Shown: positions 14,281 to 23,528 of the stretch, piece by piece
Position numbering within the stretch: position 1 is the stretch's first letter
Layout: each line of letters starts with the position of its first letter
Source: SIG607 sp045605385
GTDB lineage: Bacteria; Bacillota; Clostridia; Oscillospirales; Acutalibacteraceae
DNA: 64,000 nt
Assembly (NCBI GenBank): GCA_045605385.1
Contig: JAZUPW010000007.1
Span: 1-64,000, forward strand
Reading direction: 5' to 3'
The notes under the pieces: model-generated
What the model was told of the DNA's origin: nothing
The model's input: only the letters and a program-made list of their open reading frames with translations
The model's database searches: none
Translations under genes and position numbers: made by a program

Positions 14281-16293
14281 ATGGTATTTTACAAGATTGA
14301 AACTAAAAGAGAAATGCCGGAAAAGGAAAATGATTTAAGCCCTCGTGAAAAGAAAGCCATTTGCAGTTGCCTTGCCGAAAGAAGTGATAATAATTATTAT
14401 AACTCTAAGGGTCAATGCTTTATTGCAACGGTTGCAATCAGAGACGAGAGTGCTACCTTTGTTGTTATAGCAAAATCGCCTGATATAGTAAAAGTGCAGT
14501 TTGAAAACTATGTGAAAGAGCCTTTATTTCAAATCACGACCTATAAAAGCGAAGAAATCACATTTTCTTCGTTTAGTTCTTTGCTGACAAGTGCTCAGCG
14601 CAATTCTTTCATTATTGATGATGACGAAGTTTTAGAACGTTTTGAGCTTGACGGACTTCAACCTCATCGCGGCGGTTATGAATTTGGCGAAGCACTTATT
14701 GATGATTCATTATCAATAGATGACTGCAAAAAGATTGCAAGTGAATTATTGTTTGAGAACACTATGCACCCCGAGCTTGATAGAATAGCGAAAACAAATA
14801 CTGCAAAAAGTATAGGACATCCTGTTCACTATATATTAAGAGTAGATAATCGCGATATTAGAAAGACTGTATACAAGTCGTTGTTGTCTGCCCTTTATTC
14901 AAAAGGTAGGATAAAGAATAAGCGATACTCGTTTGTCGATTACAATAGTGAAAGCAGTTTTCCCGACTCAACTTTTGATGCACTTTATCGTTCGAGCGCT
15001 GGCGGAGCAGTAGTTATTCGTTATACCGATTCAGATGAGAACGATAACCAGTTCGCAAAACGCGGAACAGACGTTATTGCTTCTGTTTGCGATATTGCAG
15101 TAAAATATAAAAATTCGGTGCTTACAATTATTTGTGTGCCTAAAGATGTTAATAAAGTTAAAGAGGATTTTTTGCTAAATTTCGGAAGCACCGCATTTAT
15201 CGAAATTTATGAAGATATTGCTTTTGGAACTGTTGCAGAAAGTTATCTTAAAACTAAAGCTAAAGAAAACAAAGTTCGCACAGATAAAAAGTTGATGAGG
15301 TCGCTCCAAGACGGTAAAGGCTATACAGCGGCAGAACTGAATAGAATATTTGATGATTGGTACAGCAGAAAACTTAGAAACGAGATTTATCCCGAGTACA
15401 AGATGGCAGAAGCCACAAAGGTAAAAATTAAAGAGGAACAGCCCAAAGGTACCGCCTACGAAAAACTCGAAAAACTTATCGGTCTTGAAAACGCAAAAGA
15501 AGTAATGAATAATGCGCTAAACTATTTTAAGGCGCAAAAATTATTTGCAGATAGAGGTATGATAGCCGAGCGCCCCTCAATGCATATGGTGTTTACGGGA
15601 AACCCCGGCACCGCAAAAACAACGGTCGCTCGACTTTTTGCCGAGATTATGAAAGAAAACGGACTTCTCACAAGTGGTGATATGTTTGAAGTTGGTCGCG
15701 CCGACCTTGTTGGTAAATACGTCGGCTCAACCGCTCCCCTTGTTAAATCGGCATTCAAGCGTGCAAAGGGCGGCGTACTCTTTATTGACGAAGCATATTC
15801 ACTTGTTGATGACCGCGATGGACTTTTTGGCGATGAAGCAATAAATACTATTGTTCAGGAAATGGAAAATCACCGAAAAGACACCATTGTGATTTTTGCG
15901 GGTTACTCCGATAAAATGGAAGGCTTTCTTAATAAAAATCCCGGTCTTCGTTCCCGTATTGCTTTTCATATTCCATTTGAAGATTATTCGGTAAACGAAC
16001 TTTGCGATATTGCGAAGCTCATAGCGTCAGAGAAAAAGTTAACTCTTTCACCTAATGCCGAAAGTAAACTCGCAACTGTGTTTGAAGCGGCTTGCAAAAA
16101 CGCTGACTTCGGCAACGGTAGATTTGCTCGCAATATACTGGAAAAAGCAAAAATGGCTCAAGCCAACCGCCTTATGAAAATGGATTTTGATATGATTACC
16201 GATAAAGACCTTACAACTATTATCGCCGATGATATTGAAATGCCTAAAGAAAAAACCGAAGAAAAAGAAATTAAGATTGGCTTTTCGGCCTGA
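14281..16293 (+). CDS. CbbX/CfxQ (SpoVK)-type AAA+ ATPase with a long unknown N-terminal region
   Basis: 670 residues. The C-terminal third is a classic CbbX/SpoVK AAA+ module: a GLENAKEVM helix at about 400, Walker A TGNPGTAKTT at about 438, Walker B GGVLFIDEAYSLV at about 500, sensor/arginine region NKNPGLRSRIAFHIPF, and a lid domain. Residues 1-380 are not recognised; they contain RSSAGGAVVIRYTD and ALYSKGRI segments that could be a second, degenerate NTPase-like domain. Such ATPases remodel protein or DNA complexes as hexamers. The start at 14281 has GGAGG eight bases upstream. It precedes the SUFU-like gene by 13 bases, so they form an operon. Confidence 0.85.
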   Translation: MVFYKIETKREMPEKENDLSPREKKAICSCLAERSDNNYYNSKGQCFIATVAIRDESATFVVIAKSPDIVKVQFENYVKEPLFQITTYKSEEITFSSFSSLLTSAQRNSFIIDDDEVLERFELDGLQPHRGGYEFGEALIDDSLSIDDCKKIASELLFENTMHPELDRIAKTNTAKSIGHPVHYILRVDNRDIRKTVYKSLLSALYSKGRIKNKRYSFVDYNSESSFPDSTFDALYRSSAGGAVVIRYTDSDENDNQFAKRGTDVIASVCDIAVKYKNSVLTIICVPKDVNKVKEDFLLNFGSTAFIEIYEDIAFGTVAESYLKTKAKENKVRTDKKLMRSLQDGKGYTAAELNRIFDDWYSRKLRNEIYPEYKMAEATKVKIKEEQPKGTAYEKLEKLIGLENAKEVMNNALNYFKAQKLFADRGMIAERPSMHMVFTGNPGTAKTTVARLFAEIMKENGLLTSGDMFEVGRADLVGKYVGSTAPLVKSAFKRAKGGVLFIDEAYSLVDDRDGLFGDEAINTIVQEMENHRKDTIVIFAGYSDKMEGFLNKNPGLRSRIAFHIPFEDYSVNELCDIAKLIASEKKLTLSPNAESKLATVFEAACKNADFGNGRFARNILEKAKMAQANRLMKMDFDMITDKDLTTIIADDIEMPKEKTEEKEIKIGFSA

Positions 16294-16306
16294 AAGGATT
16301 AAAATT

Positions 16307-17071
16307 ATGAATAAAACACCTATTATGTACACGGACAAACAATTTGAAGAACTTGAAAACTTTATAGAAGAAAACTTTGGTTCGCACTATGATTACATAG
16401 TGCACGAAACGACGAGCGAATACGTGCATACCGATACTTTTGCACTTAAATCTAAAGACGGTAACAAAATATTCGTTACCTGCGGTATGGGTGCTCGCGC
16501 GATGAACACGCCTTTTGGGCTTAAAAGATGCGAACTTGTAATGCACGCCCGAAGTCGATTGCCCGTAACCTCAGAAACCGCAATGATACTTGCAGGAGAA
16601 TTAACCAAAATAAGCAAGTTTCCCTTCCGCGAAGAAACTTGGCTTGGCACAGGTCATACAATGGACGTATCAAAAAAGTTTAAAGAAGCATTTGGCTATG
16701 ATTACGTAGCATTTATGGAATTGCCACATTCTGCAAGCCTTACAGGTATAAAGGAAGACGTCGACTTTTTATTAGCCATTCCAATATATGAAGCAGAACG
16801 AGAGTGGTGTGTAGAAAACCATACCCTTGCCTTTTTAGAAAAACTTAACGAAAAGTTTGAAGGCAAGGAATTATATGCCGATTTTAAAAGAGAATTGTTT
16901 ATTCCCGAGCCTTTAGATGAAGACGAGTTGTACGATTATAACGTTATGACAGTTTTAGGAATAGATAAACCGACTTTACAAAAACTTTGCGATTATTTGG
17001 ATGAACAAGACCAAAACGGAATCGAAGTCACCTATGATATGATTGGCAAATGGGTTTCTGAAAACTCATAA
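16307..17071 (+). CDS. SUFU (suppressor of fused)-like domain protein
   Basis: 254 residues. The pattern of FVTCGMGARAMNTPFG, then CELVMHARSRLP, then ETWLGTGHTMDVS and DVDFLLAIPIYEAEREWC resembles bacterial SUFU-family proteins, which are often immunity or interaction proteins. The last 60 residues are an extra helical tail. GGATT lies near the ATG. It is co-transcribed with the CbbX-like ATPase. Confidence 0.6.
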   Translation: MNKTPIMYTDKQFEELENFIEENFGSHYDYIVHETTSEYVHTDTFALKSKDGNKIFVTCGMGARAMNTPFGLKRCELVMHARSRLPVTSETAMILAGELTKISKFPFREETWLGTGHTMDVSKKFKEAFGYDYVAFMELPHSASLTGIKEDVDFLLAIPIYEAEREWCVENHTLAFLEKLNEKFEGKELYADFKRELFIPEPLDEDELYDYNVMTVLGIDKPTLQKLCDYLDEQDQNGIEVTYDMIGKWVSENS

Positions 17072-17085
17072 ATTTATTTTATCAA

Positions 17086-17119
17086 TGCACCCAAAGTGGT
17101 GCATTGATTTTTTTATAAT
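17086..17119 (+). promoter_or_regulatory. Operator-promoter 7, drives the SNF2-MoxR-VWA operon
   Basis: TGCACCCAAAGTGGTGCA at 17086-17103, ten bases, TATAAT at 17114-17119. The centre is different but the arms are intact. Confidence 0.85.
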
Positions 17120-17149
17120 GTTTTTAGAAATGATAAAGGAGAGTTAAAA

Positions 17150-20100
17150 ATGAGCGAAATACAAAACACCGTAACTTCCACCCTTAACCCTGTTGAACTT
17201 GCGAAACAAAAGCGCAAAGCGCTATTTGATTTTTATGAAAACATTAAAAATGGTACCGAGATTTTTTCGGCCGAAGATTTAGATATCGCTATCGAATCGA
17301 TGAAACTCGCTCAACTTGATATTAAAGAACGTGAGCGCAGACGTCTTCAAGAAAAGGAGGCTGAACTTTTAAAGAAAAAGCTTGAAGAAGATGAAAAGCG
17401 CCGAATTGCTGCTGAAAAAAGAGCCGCTGCCCGAGCTGCCGCAAAACATAAAAAGCACGTTGAAGAAGTTACGGCAATGGATTTGCCAATCGATTTTGAA
17501 AACTCCTTCAAAGAGGACTATCGAGCAAACATCCACTGTGATAACGTTAATGATGCTTTGCTTTACTCAATCGACTCGCTTGGAATGGTTGATATTGAAT
17601 TTATATCATCTATCACCGGCGAAGAAATGAAGGACGTTATCGAAAAACTTAAAGGCTATATCTTCCAAAATCCGCTTCATTGGAATGAATGTTTCTATAA
17701 AGGTTGGGAAACTGCAGACGAATATCTTTCGGGCAACCTTCTTCATAAATATCATTTAGCAAAAGAGGCAAACGAAGAATATCTCGGCTATTTTGATGCA
17801 AATATTAAAGCCATTGAAGAGGTGCTTGAACCTAATATTGCAACCGATGATATTTATATTACTCTTGGTTCTCCTTGGGTTCCTACCGATATTATTGATG
17901 ATTTTATTTTACACCTTATTGGCCTCGAAAAGAATCACAAAGGTCAATACCCAAAGGAAGCCGAACCATTTTTGGCAAAGGAATATGCCGTTAATCACGA
18001 TGATATCACCGGTCTTTGGGACATTCCTCAAAAAACACGTTTTAGAAAATCTACCCATCGCGGAAAGTACGAAGAATTAAACTGGCACGTTTGGGGAACC
18101 GAGCGAATGGATATGCTTATTCTTTTAGAGAATATTCTTAATATGAAAACCCTTGCTATTTATGATTACGTTGGACCTCAGAAGAAAACCAAGATATTAA
18201 ACAGCAAGGAAACGGTTAAGATTCTTGAAAAGCAGGATAAAATGGTTGCCGAATTTAAAACTTGGGTATGGTCAGACAGTGAGCGAACTAAAAGACTTCA
18301 AGGTGCTTACAACCGCCGTTACGGTAATATCAGAAAGCGCCATTTTGATGGTAGCTTCTTTGAATTTCCTGATATGAACCCTGAAATAGAACTCAGACCC
18401 CATCAAAAAAATTCAGTTGCACGTATTATTTTTTCGGACAACACCCTACTCGCCCACGACGTTGGCGCAGGTAAAACCTACACAATGATTGCTGCCGGTA
18501 TGGAACTTAAACGTCTTGGAAAATCACAAAAAAATATGTACGTTATTCCTAACAACATAATGCCGCAGTGGCACAAAATGTTCCTTAATATGTATCCCAA
18601 AGCCAATATTTTGGTGGTGGACCGAAGAAATTTTAACGTAAAGAAAAGAGCTGATACTCTAAACCGAATTATTAACGAAGATTTTGATGCAATTCTTATT
18701 ACTTATAGTTGCTTTGATATGCTTTCGCTTTCTAAAAAATATTATATTGATTTTTATGAAAAGCAACTTGCAAGACTTACAAAAGCAAAGGAAAAATTTT
18801 CATCCGAAAGAGCTATTGAAGCTAAAAGAGCTGCCGCGATGAGAACACTCGAGAAACTTCAAGAAGATATGTCTGAAAACGTATGTGAAATTCCTTTTGA
18901 TGAACTTGGTATTAACTCGCTTTTTGTTGATGAAGCACACAATTATAAAAACGTTTCACTCCATTCAGGCATTATGCGAGTTCGAGGTATTTCAAATAAA
19001 GGTTCTTCCAAGTGTGATGCGATGATGGATAAAGTGCATTGTGTTCAGCGCCAAAACGGTGGTGGCCGTGTTGTTATGGCAACAGGTACACCGATTACTA
19101 ACTCAATAACCGACCTGTTTATTATGCAAAAGTATTTGCAAGATGGCGAACTTGAATTTTTAGGTATTCAAAATTTTGATTCTTGGGTAGCAATGTTTGG
19201 CAAGAAAGTCAGCGAATTTGAAATTGACGTTGATACCAATAGTTATCACTTAGCAACACGATTTGCAAAATTCTGTAATGTGCCTGAACTCACCTCTATT
19301 CTTTCCTCTGTTAGCGATTTTTATCACGTAGACAATTCAATGGGTCTTCCCGAATTTGAGGGATATTCAGATTCTATAGCACCGGGCAGTGATGATTTTA
19401 AGGACTATTTGCGTGAAATTTCAAATCGTGCAGATGACGTAAGGCAAAAACGAGTAGATAAAAAGGAGGATAACCTACTTAAAATTACAACCGATGGTAG
19501 AAAAGCTGCCCTTGATATGCGCCTTATTGATATGGTGTATGGCTTGGATTTTGACTCAAAGGTTTATCGCTGTGCAGAAAACATTATGAATATTTATGAA
19601 AATACACGAGATGAAAAACTAATTCAAATGGTATTTTGCGACAGCTCAACGCCTAAGCAAAGCTTTAATCTTTATGATGAACTTAAAAGTATTTTGGTAG
19701 CAATGGGTATGCCTGCGCACGAAATAGCATTTATTCACGATGCTGACAGCGAAGATAAAAAGAATCTTCTTTTCTACGACCTTCGTAAAGGCGACGTTTC
19801 GGTTGTTATCGGTTCTACCTTTAAAATGGGTCTAGGTGTAAACGTTCAAGAAAAGCTATGTGCGCTTCATCATTTAGACGTGCCGTGGCGACCTGCCGAT
19901 ATGGTGCAACGCGAAGGTAGAATTCTTCGCCAAGGCAACCTTTGTGATTCGGTAAAGATTTACCGCTATATCACTAAAGGAAGTTTTGATGCTTATTCCT
20001 GGCAGTTACTTGAAAAGAAACAACGTTTTATAAGTCAGATTCTTTCAGGTAATGTATGCGAGCGTGAGGGCGATGATGTTGACGAAACCGTTCTCAATTA

Positions 20101-20785
20101 TGCGGAGGTTAAGGCGTTGTCGGTAGGCAATCCGCTTATTAAGAAGAAGGTTGAAATCACCAACGAAATCGATAAACTCCGTATTTTGCAACGCGATTAC
20201 ATTGTATCTCGCCAGCGAAAAGAACAAGAGCTTTCAGAGCTTCCCGCAAAAATCGAAAAGCAGAAAAAACATATTGCAGACACCGAGGAAGATATTAAAT
20301 ATTACGCTGAAAACAAAATCGATTATAAGGAAATGGAATACGAAGACCAGAAAGAAATAAGAGATTTAATTTATGCAGCCGTTAAAACTCACGTTAATAA
20401 GCCAATGGAAAAGGTTGTACTTACCTATCAAGGCTTCGACGTGGTAGTTCCTGCACGTATGATGCCCAAAACACCAAGTGCAAAATCTACCGAAGACGGC
20501 GAAGTTAAATCTAAAGAACCCATTCCTTACGTTTTTGTTAAGCGAAACGGTGCGTATTATATGGAAGTTGAAAGTCTTCAGGGCATAACCAAACGACTTA
20601 ACAATCTTCTCGAAGATTTGCCAAAGGCTAAAATCCGCCGTGAGGGTGTTCTTGAAACTTTAGAAAACAAAAAAGCAATTTTAGAGTCCGAACTTGCAAA
20701 GAAGGGCGAATCATACGCCGCAAAAATTTCAAAACTTGCATTAGAACTTGAAAAAATTGATAAAGAATTAGGAGTTGCAGCATAA
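17150..20785 (+). CDS. Large SNF2-family DNA helicase/translocase
   Basis: 1211 residues. Residues about 10-50 form a short module (KALFDFYENIK, FSAEDLDIAIE) that is also found in the protein at 26329. A charged coiled coil (about 55-110) follows. The SNF2 ATPase part has ELRPHQKNSV (Q-motif region, about 418), LLAHDVGAGKTYTM (Walker A, about 435), FVDEAHNYKN (DEAH, about 593), MATGTPITNS (motif III) and, in the second lobe, GSTFKMGLGVNVQ and VQREGRILRQGN (motifs V/VI, about 920). A C-terminal coiled region ends the protein. Related helicases in large mobile elements are often fused to an adenine methylase, but no methylase motif is present here. It is the first gene of an operon with the MoxR and VWA genes. 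Confidence 0.88.
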   Translation: MSEIQNTVTSTLNPVELAKQKRKALFDFYENIKNGTEIFSAEDLDIAIESMKLAQLDIKERERRRLQEKEAELLKKKLEEDEKRRIAAEKRAAARAAAKHKKHVEEVTAMDLPIDFENSFKEDYRANIHCDNVNDALLYSIDSLGMVDIEFISSITGEEMKDVIEKLKGYIFQNPLHWNECFYKGWETADEYLSGNLLHKYHLAKEANEEYLGYFDANIKAIEEVLEPNIATDDIYITLGSPWVPTDIIDDFILHLIGLEKNHKGQYPKEAEPFLAKEYAVNHDDITGLWDIPQKTRFRKSTHRGKYEELNWHVWGTERMDMLILLENILNMKTLAIYDYVGPQKKTKILNSKETVKILEKQDKMVAEFKTWVWSDSERTKRLQGAYNRRYGNIRKRHFDGSFFEFPDMNPEIELRPHQKNSVARIIFSDNTLLAHDVGAGKTYTMIAAGMELKRLGKSQKNMYVIPNNIMPQWHKMFLNMYPKANILVVDRRNFNVKKRADTLNRIINEDFDAILITYSCFDMLSLSKKYYIDFYEKQLARLTKAKEKFSSERAIEAKRAAAMRTLEKLQEDMSENVCEIPFDELGINSLFVDEAHNYKNVSLHSGIMRVRGISNKGSSKCDAMMDKVHCVQRQNGGGRVVMATGTPITNSITDLFIMQKYLQDGELEFLGIQNFDSWVAMFGKKVSEFEIDVDTNSYHLATRFAKFCNVPELTSILSSVSDFYHVDNSMGLPEFEGYSDSIAPGSDDFKDYLREISNRADDVRQKRVDKKEDNLLKITTDGRKAALDMRLIDMVYGLDFDSKVYRCAENIMNIYENTRDEKLIQMVFCDSSTPKQSFNLYDELKSILVAMGMPAHEIAFIHDADSEDKKNLLFYDLRKGDVSVVIGSTFKMGLGVNVQEKLCALHHLDVPWRPADMVQREGRILRQGNLCDSVKIYRYITKGSFDAYSWQLLEKKQRFISQILSGNVCEREGDDVDETVLNYAEVKALSVGNPLIKKKVEITNEIDKLRILQRDYIVSRQRKEQELSELPAKIEKQKKHIADTEEDIKYYAENKIDYKEMEYEDQKEIRDLIYAAVKTHVNKPMEKVVLTYQGFDVVVPARMMPKTPSAKSTEDGEVKSKEPIPYVFVKRNGAYYMEVESLQGITKRLNNLLEDLPKAKIRREGVLETLENKKAILESELAKKGESYAAKISKLALELEKIDKELGVAA

Positions 20786-21897
20786 TGAGTGAACCAAGAG
20801 TAAATATGCCGATTTTATCGGTCGAAAAAACTATAAAACATTTATCCAATATTTATTGCGAGATTGTGAAAAAAGGCATTTCTCCCAAAGTGTTACCATC
20901 GGTAATGCTTTGGGGCCCTCCCGGTGTTGGTAAATCACAGGCAATCCGTCAAATTGCAAAAGACATAAAGAAAAATACGGGCAAAGAAACAAGAATTACT
21001 GACGTTAGATTGCTTCTTTTTAACCCCATTGATTTGCGTGGTATTCCTACATCCAATGCAGATAAAACCTTGGCAATTTGGCTTAAACCTCAAATTTTCC
21101 AAATGGACCCGAGTGATGATATTGTAAACATCTTATTCCTTGATGAGATTTCGGCGGCACCGCAATCAGTCCAAGCGGCAGCTTACCAAATTACCCTTGA
21201 CCGTGTAGTTGGTGAACACAAACTTCCCGACAACTGCATTATTATTGCCGCAGGTAACCGTGTAACCGATAAATCGGTGTCCTTTAAAATGCCCAAAGCC
21301 CTGGCAAACCGACTTTTACACATTGAAGTTGAAGGTAGTTTTGAGTCATGGCAAAATTGGGCGGTCAGAGCTGGTGTGAATCCAAAAGTGATTGGGTTTC
21401 TTTCCTTTAGAACCGATAAACTATTCGGCTTTGACCCTAAAAGCGATGATTTAGCATTTGCAACACCGCGTTCTTGGGAGATGGTCAGTAACCTACTCAA
21501 TAACGTATGCGATAACGTTGAAACAATGTATCCGCTTATAGCAGGTCTTATTGGAAGCGGCTTGGCGCTTGAATTTCGTTCGTGGTGCAAAATGCACTTT
21601 AAACTCCCTAACACCGAAGATATTTTCATGGGTAAAAAATGCGATATTCCTAAGTCGGCAGATACTCTTTACGCCATCGTTTCCTCTATGACTAATTATG
21701 CAAAAGAACACAAAACCGACGTAGAGCAAATTGGAAATTCTTTAACTTATGCAGCAGGATTCCCCGCAGACTTTATCTCTTTGTTAATTGAAAATTATGA
21801 GAACATTGAAGAAGGCTATAATAAATTCTTAATGCAAATTCCCGAATACTATGAGCTTAGTCGAAAACGAGGAAAGGTGCGCAATGGACAAGTTTGA
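20785..21897 (+). CDS. MoxR-type AAA+ ATPase
   Basis: 370 residues. Walker A is LWGPPGVGKSQ (about 46-56), Walker B NILFLDEISAAPQSVQ (about 115), sensor 1 IIIAAGNR, then a lid. MoxR ATPases act as chaperone-like partners of VWA proteins, and such a partner follows directly. Its ATG overlaps the TAA of the SNF2 gene (TAATG), so translation is coupled. Confidence 0.9.
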   Translation: MSEPRVNMPILSVEKTIKHLSNIYCEIVKKGISPKVLPSVMLWGPPGVGKSQAIRQIAKDIKKNTGKETRITDVRLLLFNPIDLRGIPTSNADKTLAIWLKPQIFQMDPSDDIVNILFLDEISAAPQSVQAAAYQITLDRVVGEHKLPDNCIIIAAGNRVTDKSVSFKMPKALANRLLHIEVEGSFESWQNWAVRAGVNPKVIGFLSFRTDKLFGFDPKSDDLAFATPRSWEMVSNLLNNVCDNVETMYPLIAGLIGSGLALEFRSWCKMHFKLPNTEDIFMGKKCDIPKSADTLYAIVSSMTNYAKEHKTDVEQIGNSLTYAAGFPADFISLLIENYENIEEGYNKFLMQIPEYYELSRKRGKVRNGQV

Positions 21898-23476
21898 TAA
21901 AAGAACTTACGAGATTATAAAGCGACTTCAAAATGCTCGCCTTAACCTACTCTCAAAACAACCGTTTTACGCCCTATTACTTCTCCATATGAAATTTTCG
22001 CTTGATATTTCTTGTGAAACTGCGTATACAGATGGAAACCGCATTGCCTTTAATCCTGATTTTATGGATGCACTTTCTGATAAAGAACTTGAATTTGTAC
22101 TTATGCATGAGGTTTTGCACGCGGCACTTGGTCATCCCTTTAGAAAGCAATCAGATTATGACCTTGAGTGCTATGATAAAGCCTGCGATATTGTTGTAAA
22201 TTCAAATATACTATACAGTTTCAATATGGATATAAGTAGCATTACACTTAAAAATTTTGGTGTTGCTATGCACTTAACTCCAAGCGGTAAAGAGGGATAT
22301 AAATTTACCGTTGAGGAGGTATACAACGAATTACTTAAAGCATCCGGCAAAACACAAAAGAATTCAAATAAGAACAATTGCATGGGTGGAGGCCTTCCTG
22401 GCGTAAGCGGGGGTCAAGGCAGTTCAGAAGAAGGTTCTAACGAAAATAATGACGAAGATAATTCTGATGAAAAAAACAACTCGGACAATTCTTTAAAACA
22501 AGACAAAAACAAAGAAAACACCAACTGTACTAGCAATAGTAAAGGTAGCGGCAACAATATTGGAAAAGGCGGTAAAACATCAGGGGAAGGCAAATCAAGT
22601 GGTGGTCAAGGCTCGGGCACCGGTGGTGAAATTACCGAAGATGATTTGAATAACCTTATAGCAGACCTGCTTAAAGGCAGAGCGGTTCACGGTAAGGTTG
22701 ATCCCAATAGCAGTATTATTGACGACAAAATTGAAGATAACGAAAAACAAGGTATGGTTGACGATCATTCTTTTTGGAATGGCGACGAAGAAGATAATAT
22801 TGGACGCGACACTTGGCTTAACCGTATGATTGATACTACCGATATTATTGCTCGAAGTGAAGGCGGTAATAGCAGAGGTACTACACCACTTGCTGCGCAA
22901 CGAGTTGTTGAAGAAATTAAAAATCCCGTTCTCGACTGGCGAACAATTCTTAATGAGTTTGTTCAAGAAGAAATTTGTGATTATTCCTTCTCTCCGCCCG
23001 ATAAAAGAATGGAAGATAGCCCATTCTTCTTGCCTGACTTTAACGAAAAGGACGAAAGTATTAAAGACATCTTGTTTATGATAGACACATCGGGTTCGAT
23101 GAGTGATGCTCAAATAACCGAATGTTATAGTGAAATATACGGCGCAATCGGGCAATTCGGCGGCAAGTTGCAAGGTAAACTTGGATTTTTTGATGCCGTT
23201 GTAGTCGAACCAATCCCGTTTGAAAACGAAGATGAGTTTAAAATTATTCGCCCTAAAGGCGGCGGAGGAACATCTTTTGATATTATTTTTGATTATGTAG
23301 AAAAAGAAATGGAAGAAGAACCACCGGTAAGCATTGTGATTTTAACAGACGGATATGCGCCTATTCCCGATGAATCAAGAGCAGGCGGTATTCCTGTACT
23401 TTGGATCATAAATAATAAAGAAGTAACACCGCCTTGGGGAAAAATTGCTAGAATTCTAGAGAACGCACCAAAATAG
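21884..23476 (+). CDS. VWA-domain protein with a zinc metallopeptidase-like N-terminus
   Basis: 530 residues. The N-terminal domain has HEVLHAALGH at about 76, a gluzincin-like zinc motif typical of the DUF2201 family. Residues about 165-250 are a low-complexity linker rich in Asn, Ser, Gly and Glu. The C-terminal VWA domain has a MIDTSGSMS MIDAS motif at about 400, GGGGTSFD and ILTDGYAP. The start at 21884 overlaps the MoxR gene by 14 bases and follows GAGGAAAGG. MoxR plus VWA usually form a metal-dependent assembly or disassembly machine. Confidence 0.85.
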   Translation: MDKFDKRTYEIIKRLQNARLNLLSKQPFYALLLLHMKFSLDISCETAYTDGNRIAFNPDFMDALSDKELEFVLMHEVLHAALGHPFRKQSDYDLECYDKACDIVVNSNILYSFNMDISSITLKNFGVAMHLTPSGKEGYKFTVEEVYNELLKASGKTQKNSNKNNCMGGGLPGVSGGQGSSEEGSNENNDEDNSDEKNNSDNSLKQDKNKENTNCTSNSKGSGNNIGKGGKTSGEGKSSGGQGSGTGGEITEDDLNNLIADLLKGRAVHGKVDPNSSIIDDKIEDNEKQGMVDDHSFWNGDEEDNIGRDTWLNRMIDTTDIIARSEGGNSRGTTPLAAQRVVEEIKNPVLDWRTILNEFVQEEICDYSFSPPDKRMEDSPFFLPDFNEKDESIKDILFMIDTSGSMSDAQITECYSEIYGAIGQFGGKLQGKLGFFDAVVVEPIPFENEDEFKIIRPKGGGGTSFDIIFDYVEKEMEEEPPVSIVILTDGYAPIPDESRAGGIPVLWIINNKEVTPPWGKIARILENAPK

Positions 23477-23497
23477 GTGCATACGCCTTTGTATAAT
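23464..23497 (+). promoter_or_regulatory. Operator-promoter 8, drives the DNA ligase operon
   Basis: CGCACCAAAATAGGTGCA at 23464-23481 overlaps the VWA stop codon. After ten bases comes TATAAT at 23492-23497. Confidence 0.85.
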
Positions 23498-23528
23498 TTC
23501 GTTAGAGAACAGTAAAGGAGATATAAAA

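Noticed and set aside
22595..23173. 192-residue minus-strand open frame
   Set aside because: It is antisense to the VWA gene, has no ribosome site and no family pattern; long antisense frames are common in this codon usage.
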